This document shows positions 6,225 through 9,606 of a stretch of DNA of 9,606 nt, piece by piece; position 1 is the stretch's first letter; each line of letters opens with the position of its first letter. Origin of the DNA: Anaerolineales bacterium (GTDB lineage Bacteria > Chloroflexota > Anaerolineae > Anaerolineales > E44-bin32); assembly GCA_030642885.1 (NCBI GenBank), contig DAOWMX010000062.1:1-9606 (forward strand), read 5' to 3'. A program made the position numbers and the translations under genes. Below the pieces are notes generated by a model that saw only the letters and a list, made by a program, of their open reading frames with translations, was not told where the DNA came from and did not search any database.

Positions 6225-7097
6225 TCATTCGTAGATTGTTTCATCGCCGTGGACGGTCATGCGCCGCCGCCGGTGAGCCCAGCACATATAGGAGACAGAG
6301 ACGAAATAGCTGGCCGGAAGCCGGTGCAGGCTCTTGGCTTTCACACCCAAAACCGTCGTCTCGCCGCCGAAACCCATCGGTCCGATGCGAAGTTGATTCG
6401 CATCTTGCGTGAGTCGATTTTCGAGCTTCGCCAGTTCTGAATCTGCGTTTTCATCGTCGAGTTTACGGAAGAGAGCTTCTTTCGAGGCGTAGTAAGACGA
6501 GCCGCGATCCCCGCCGATGGCCACACCAAGCACGCCGGGGGCACAGCCTTTTCCCTGTGCGTTGAACACAGCATCCAGAACCACTTTACGCACCCCCTCA
6601 AGATCCCGACCGGCGCCGAGTCGCCCGTTCGGCAGCGAGTATTGGGCGCCAACGTTTTCACACCCCCCGCCTTTTAATATCAGATCAACAATTAGATCTT
6701 CCCCTTCGGTCTCTTCGAAGTGAATTGTGGGGAAAGCTGGATCTCCAAGATTATCCCCGCTGTTCTTCCCGGTAATTGTGTCGACAGCATTTGGCCGCAG
6801 GTAAGTCTTTTTCGTGGCTTCGGCGACTGCGGTGCGGATCTGCCCCTTTAGTTTCGTTGTGCTCCATCCCGGGGGATGTTGAACATAGAAGATCGGCGTG
6901 CCGGTATCCTGGCAGATTGGCGTTGAGTTCTTCCGTGCCAGGGCGACATTTTCGAGGATCGTATCGAGCGCGCTTTGTGCCGCCGAGCCTGGTGCCTCTT
7001 GTTCTCGAGCGCGCTTCAAGGATGCTTCAACATCGGGGGGTAGGTCGGTTGAAGTTAAGCGGACGAGTTCGAGGAAAGCTTCGGTAAGATCAGGCAT
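6225..7097 (-). CDS. Class I fumarate hydratase, alpha subunit (4Fe-4S)
   Basis: 290 residues, the catalytic iron-sulfur chain of a two-subunit class I fumarase. Three cluster cysteines are in their family contexts: C62 in STPICQDTGTP, C146 in GGGCENVG and C185 in GKGCAPGVLGVAIGGDRG. The cluster's free iron binds fumarate or malate; such enzymes are damaged by oxygen, which supports an anaerobic lifestyle. The end, with MGFGGETTVLGVK and YMCWAHRRRR, is also as expected. The start was taken at ATG 7097, where AGGGAGG (7104-7110) is 6 nt upstream and the sequence MPDLTEAFLELVRLT matches the family's beginning; the frame stays open 20 codons further without such support. It is followed by the beta subunit after 12 nt. 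An exact TTGACA sits upstream at 7252-7257 but no convincing -10 box accompanies it. Confidence 0.94.
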   Translation of the reverse strand: MPDLTEAFLELVRLTSTDLPPDVEASLKRAREQEAPGSAAQSALDTILENVALARKNSTPICQDTGTPIFYVQHPPGWSTTKLKGQIRTAVAEATKKTYLRPNAVDTITGKNSGDNLGDPAFPTIHFEETEGEDLIVDLILKGGGCENVGAQYSLPNGRLGAGRDLEGVRKVVLDAVFNAQGKGCAPGVLGVAIGGDRGSSYYASKEALFRKLDDENADSELAKLENRLTQDANQLRIGPMGFGGETTVLGVKAKSLHRLPASYFVSVSYMCWAHRRRRMTVHGDETIYE

Positions 7098-7297
7098 AAT
7101 TCGCCTCCCTGCGTTGAACGATGATCGATATAACCTGTGAGTTGTTGGATCACCCAATTGTGAACGGAAAAACAGCGACTCTATAGTGATGAATGGCAGA
7201 TCTTCTGTGAAAGGGTGTAAGGTTTTTATTGAGTCGTAGAACGAGGCCTGATGTCAAGTTGTGCAAGACGCGCGTGCCAGCGTAAATGCATAAAGAT
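7098..7297. other. Spacer between Usp and fumarase operons
   Basis: Both flanking genes run leftward. The spacer contains no clear terminator for Usp (only a 5-bp TAAAT/ATTTA dyad just after its stop) and an exact minus-strand TTGACA (7252-7257) without a good -10 at 16-18 bp. Fumarase may have its own weak or activator-dependent promoter here, or be read through from the permease-Usp unit. Confidence 0.4.
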
Positions 7298-8146
7298 TTA
7301 TTTTGGGCTGACTTTGATGGCTTGCTTCTTAATAATCATTACGGGTCTGTCTGCAGCGGTGACGATCTGATGGGCGAGATTGTCGAGTACGAGTCGCTCC
7401 CAGAAACCGTTTTGATGCTCGCCGATGACGATCAAGTCATACTCACCGCCGCGGGCTTCGGCGATGATCTCGTCGACGACGAGACCGTGGCGCACCTTCG
7501 CTTCAATGTCCTGCTGCAATTCATCCAAGACTTGAGTGTCTTGATCTAATATCTCTCCTTCGGGCGTCTTGGCTTCAATAAGTTCATCTGCATCGGCCCG
7601 CAGTTGCCAACCGTTCACACCGGGTCCAGCGCTGATTTGGGACATTACGTGCAGGACGGTTAGGTGTGTATCCTCAAGTAGGAGATCTGAGAAGAGCTGC
7701 TTGAATTGATCGAGAAGGGTACTGCTGTCGACGCCGCTGTCACAGATCAGGATCCTCTTGGGTAGTACAGCTTGCCCCTTGACCACAATCACCGAGCTCG
7801 GCCCATGCTCGAGCACCCACTCGCCGGTTGGTAAGAGAAGTCGCTGCAGTAGATTTTCTCCAAATCCCATCCCGATAACAACCAGATTGTACATACCCTC
7901 CAGGGCTTCTTGTACGGTCTCCTCTGCTATATTGCCAACACGCGTTCTGGTTTGGAATTCAAATGTTCTTGCAGGAAGGGATGCCGTCGCCATATCGAGA
8001 ATCTTCTCTGCATTCGCCAGATCTGATTCGCGTTTAACGACTGCTAGAATGGTCAATTTAGCGCCGGCAGCCTCTGCAAGTTTGGCGCTTAGGTGTACGA
8101 CCCGTTCAGAGTGTGGCAATCCATCCGTTGCGATCAGGATGCGCAT
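7298..8146 (-). CDS. Universal stress protein with two tandem Usp domains
   Basis: 282 residues from ATG 8146. Usp domain 1 covers 1-~125 (MRILIATDGLPHSERV, then VVIGMGFGE and SSVIVVKG) and domain 2 ~130-278 (RILICDSGVDSSTLL, then LIVIGEHQNG and PVMIIKK), the tandem form common in bacteria. Both copies depart from the ATP-binding pattern Gx2Gx9G(S/T): domain 1 has PTGEW and domain 2 DNLAH where GS is expected, so nucleotide binding may be weak or absent. These proteins respond to stress or regulate membrane transporters. AGGAGG (8157-8162) is 10 nt before ATG 8146 but only 1 nt before an in-frame ATG at 8155, so the shorter start is preferred. The gene begins 14 nt after the stop of the permease and is cotranscribed with it, which hints at a role with that transporter. 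Confidence 0.92.
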   Translation of the reverse strand: MRILIATDGLPHSERVVHLSAKLAEAAGAKLTILAVVKRESDLANAEKILDMATASLPARTFEFQTRTRVGNIAEETVQEALEGMYNLVVIGMGFGENLLQRLLLPTGEWVLEHGPSSVIVVKGQAVLPKRILICDSGVDSSTLLDQFKQLFSDLLLEDTHLTVLHVMSQISAGPGVNGWQLRADADELIEAKTPEGEILDQDTQVLDELQQDIEAKVRHGLVVDEIIAEARGGEYDLIVIGEHQNGFWERLVLDNLAHQIVTAADRPVMIIKKQAIKVSPK

Positions 8147-8156
8147 AATGTCCATT

Positions 8157-8162
8157 CCTCCT
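8157..8162 (-). promoter_or_regulatory. Ribosome binding site deciding the Usp start
   Basis: AGGAGG on the minus strand overlaps the TAG stop of the permease gene by two bases. Its spacing is 10 nt to ATG 8146 and 1 nt to ATG 8155; only the first is workable. The overlap also suggests coupled translation of permease and stress protein. Confidence 0.7.
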
Positions 8163-9291
8163 AGAAAAACATCAGGGTGATCGGTATAACGAAAATGATC
8201 AACAAGAAAATAATCATATTGCGTTTCTTAGCAATAACGAAATCAACCAATCCAAGGACCGCCCTTTCGTAGCGATGGAAGCTTGTGATGAGCAGCACGA
8301 TGGAGACAACTGCAATGCTGACCATGGACGTGAGAACAATGGTGAACGCATGCTGGTTGTCCAGCAGAAGAGCGGCAAACAGCGTGTCGATAAATGTAGT
8401 GACGTTTGCCCCCATGATGTAAGGAACCACGTTCTCCCGGCGTATGAAGCCCCGGTTGCTGAGAGGAATAAGGATGCTCAGTGAAACACTGACGGACATC
8501 GAAATAAGCGTGATGCCCGCACCGAGCAAGAACATTACCCAGGGTTGATAAACGATGCGAGAGACCCGGCCTACTCGGCTTTCCTTAATCGCCATTTGTG
8601 GGAGGCAGCGGTCAAAGAGATTGAAACTCAGCATGATGATGATGAAGCCGAAGATGAAAAGACTCCATGCTGGAAAATAGCGATCAATTCCTGAGATGAT
8701 GGGCGAGAAAAGAGTGTCCATCAAGGACTTGATCGAGATAGTTGAGTCCCAGTGGATCGAGTCCAGCGTTCCCGCTCGCAAGATGGCGCCGCCGAGAACG
8801 AGTGCGATGAGATAGGTTGAGCCGGTCACAACTAAAGCCAGGAGTCCCATGCCCAAATTTGTCCCGCGATCACGCCCTCGCAGCACGTAAATAAAGCCAA
8901 TGAAAAGAACGATGAAACTTGCGCCCATACGACTGCCCGTAATCATGGTGAATGCGGAGAGCTTGTCGATGACCCCGCTATCAAAAAAGGTCAGCGCCGC
9001 AGCGGCAACAGGCGAGCCGCTCATGATCAGGTAGGCGAACAACCAGCCAAAACCCAGGCTGTTTAGAGGGTTATCTACCTTGAGTGTATCGCGGATGAAT
9101 GACGAATAGCTCTGGGCGCCCTCCTTCATTAACAGGATGGCGAGGATGAAGAGCGTCAGGCTGATGAAGAACAGCAGGATTTTTCCGCCCCTACGGGCGA
9201 GCGTTGGCAGAACTCGCCTGGTTTGAGCATCGGGGAGTACGGATAGCTCAGCGGCGCTTGGTTTAGAGTTTGATAAGTTGCTCAAGGACAT
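8161..9291 (-). CDS. Na/Pi-cotransporter-like permease (divergent)
   Basis: 376 residues, with a polar N-terminal tail of about 35 residues and then eight or nine hydrophobic segments. Two inverted-repeat units resembling the Na+/phosphate cotransporter family (type II/NptA) are visible: unit 1 about 80-135 (MSGSPVAAAALTFF, then MITGSRMGASFIVLFIGF) and unit 2 about 255-310 (SMSVSVSLSILIPLSNRGF, then YIMGANVTTFIDTLFAALL). In characterised members each unit has a QSSS motif that binds substrate and sodium; here these positions read SGSP and SVSVS, so phosphate may not be the substrate. No PhoU-like C-terminal domain is present, unlike many bacterial homologues of about 550 residues. The start ATG 9291 has only AAAAGG 3-5 nt upstream, a weak signal. 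It is first in an operon with the Usp gene and has its own promoter and long leader. Confidence 0.78.
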   Translation of the reverse strand: MSLSNLSNSKPSAAELSVLPDAQTRRVLPTLARRGGKILLFFISLTLFILAILLMKEGAQSYSSFIRDTLKVDNPLNSLGFGWLFAYLIMSGSPVAAAALTFFDSGVIDKLSAFTMITGSRMGASFIVLFIGFIYVLRGRDRGTNLGMGLLALVVTGSTYLIALVLGGAILRAGTLDSIHWDSTISIKSLMDTLFSPIISGIDRYFPAWSLFIFGFIIIMLSFNLFDRCLPQMAIKESRVGRVSRIVYQPWVMFLLGAGITLISMSVSVSLSILIPLSNRGFIRRENVVPYIMGANVTTFIDTLFAALLLDNQHAFTIVLTSMVSIAVVSIVLLITSFHRYERAVLGLVDFVIAKKRNMIIFLLIIFVIPITLMFF

Positions 9292-9446
9292 TTACCTTTT
9301 TTCGAGCACATCCCTGAAGCTTTCGAGTGTATTTACCGTCGGTTCAATCTTTGAGCTCAATACCGCTTTGCTTATACAAAGCTTGAAGCGCTTGAGCCGG
9401 GGCTGCTGGTGTCTGTGGTGCGGTGCTTCTATATCTACTTAATCGC
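9292..9446 (-). other. Leader of the permease-Usp transcript with inverted repeats
   Basis: About 150 nt between the predicted start site (near 9440) and ATG 9291. It contains a perfect hairpin, GCTTTG/CAAAGC with a 6-base loop (9365-9382), directly followed by a self-complementary AAGCGCTT (9386-9393). No T-run follows these stems on the minus strand, so they are not plain terminators, and I recognise no riboswitch class. A regulatory role is possible but unproven. Confidence 0.4.
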
Positions 9447-9474
9447 AGTATACCATCGCGATATATTTGAGCAA
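9447..9474 (-). promoter_or_regulatory. Extended -10 promoter of the permease-Usp operon
   Basis: On the minus strand TATACT (9447-9452, five of six) is preceded by TG one base away, giving an extended -10, and by TTGCTC (9469-9474) at 16 bp. An 8-bp palindrome ATCGCGAT (9455-9462) lies in the spacer. The -10 is good, the -35 weak. Confidence 0.55.
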
Positions 9475-9575
9475 TTATTTACCGCAATGCTGCGGGTTGG
9501 GTTTTTATTCACCGGCGACGAATTATCAATTTAAGACCATGATGTGTGCTGCCAGAAGATAGGATCCTGAAATCG

Positions 9576-9584
9576 TGTTACACT
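9576..9584 (+). promoter_or_regulatory. Possible extended -10 box directly before a leaderless start
   Basis: TGTTACACT is an extended -10-like element (TGnTACACT, four of six in the hexamer). Transcription would begin about 7 nt downstream, that is at or next to ATG 9592, the geometry of a leaderless mRNA. No -35 is visible and there is no ribosome binding site before the ATG. Confidence 0.35.
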
Positions 9585-9591
9585 GCCGGCG

Positions 9592-9606
9592 ATGGATACC
9601 AAAGAC
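9592..9606 (+). CDS. Possible start of a rightward gene (cut by window edge)
   Basis: ATG followed by four codons (MDTKD) to the window end. No ribosome binding site precedes it (GCCGGCG), but a -10-like box ends 7 nt upstream, consistent with a leaderless start. It is also divergent from the permease operon, where a rightward gene would be expected. Five codons cannot confirm coding. Confidence 0.3.

Noticed and set aside
7098..7157. 20-codon extension of fumarase alpha to an ATG at 7157.
   Set aside because: No ribosome binding site at that ATG and no family similarity in the extra residues, whereas AGGGAGG lies 6 nt before ATG 7097.
7252..7278. Exact TTGACA on the minus strand upstream of fumarase.
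   Set aside because: No hexamer better than three of six matches to TATAAT lies at 16-19 bp spacing, so it is not called as a promoter.
7758..8180. Plus-strand 140-codon open frame opposite the Usp gene.
   Set aside because: Shadow of the Usp codons: low-complexity Ser/Thr/Arg-rich product, no ribosome binding site, no recognisable domain.
1..9606. CRISPR arrays, tRNA or rRNA genes, insertion sequences, attachment sites and phage genes.
   Set aside because: No repeated spacers, tRNA cloverleaf, transposase frame, terminal inverted repeats or phage-type genes were seen on either strand.

Overview
The window looks like chromosomal DNA of an anaerobic or microaerobic bacterium with strong AGGAG-type ribosome binding sites and tightly packed operons. 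The two-chain class I (4Fe-4S) fumarase, the ferredoxin-nitroreductase and the iron-sulfur flavoproteins point to an anaerobe. The general style (small lipoprotein, divergent Na/Pi-type permease, a possible leaderless start) would fit Chloroflexota (Anaerolineae-like), but that placement is an inference from gestalt and no taxonomic marker gene is present.

Layout. 1-148 (minus): 5' end of a small membrane protein with its promoter. 398-943 (plus): a CDP-alcohol phosphatidyltransferase-like integral membrane enzyme whose 3' end overlaps the next, convergent operon. 4800-920 (minus): the most notable block, a promoter with a consensus -35 box and an AT-rich 22-bp palindrome at its start site, driving in order a PadR-family regulator, a 2x[4Fe-4S] ferredoxin-nitroreductase fusion, a protein with two tandem flavodoxin-like domains, and an iron-sulfur-flavoprotein-like reductase. 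5093-5512 (plus): a small lipoprotein of unknown function, closed by a hairpin terminator that also lies just past the end of the fumarase operon. 7097-5592 (minus): fumarase alpha and beta subunits. 9474-7298 (minus): a Na/Pi-cotransporter-like permease followed by a two-domain universal stress protein, with a structured leader of about 150 nt. The right edge (9592 on, plus) may be a leaderless start of a further gene.

How they may work together. The fumarase serves the TCA cycle or the reductive fumarate/malate branch. The PadR operon has the form of a self-repressing sensor plus an electron-transfer set (ferredoxin clusters, an FMN nitroreductase fold and three flavodoxin-like domains, two of them with Cys clusters). 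It could reduce a quinone, nitro or other electrophilic compound whose binding to PadR relieves repression; the substrate cannot be read from the sequence. This operon is the best candidate for an undescribed system here. The remaining genes are mostly ordinary housekeeping with a few divergent motifs. Several starts were moved inward from the longest open frame because of ribosome binding site and family evidence: PadR to 4697, the tandem flavoprotein to 3127, fumarase alpha to 7097 and the stress protein to 8146.
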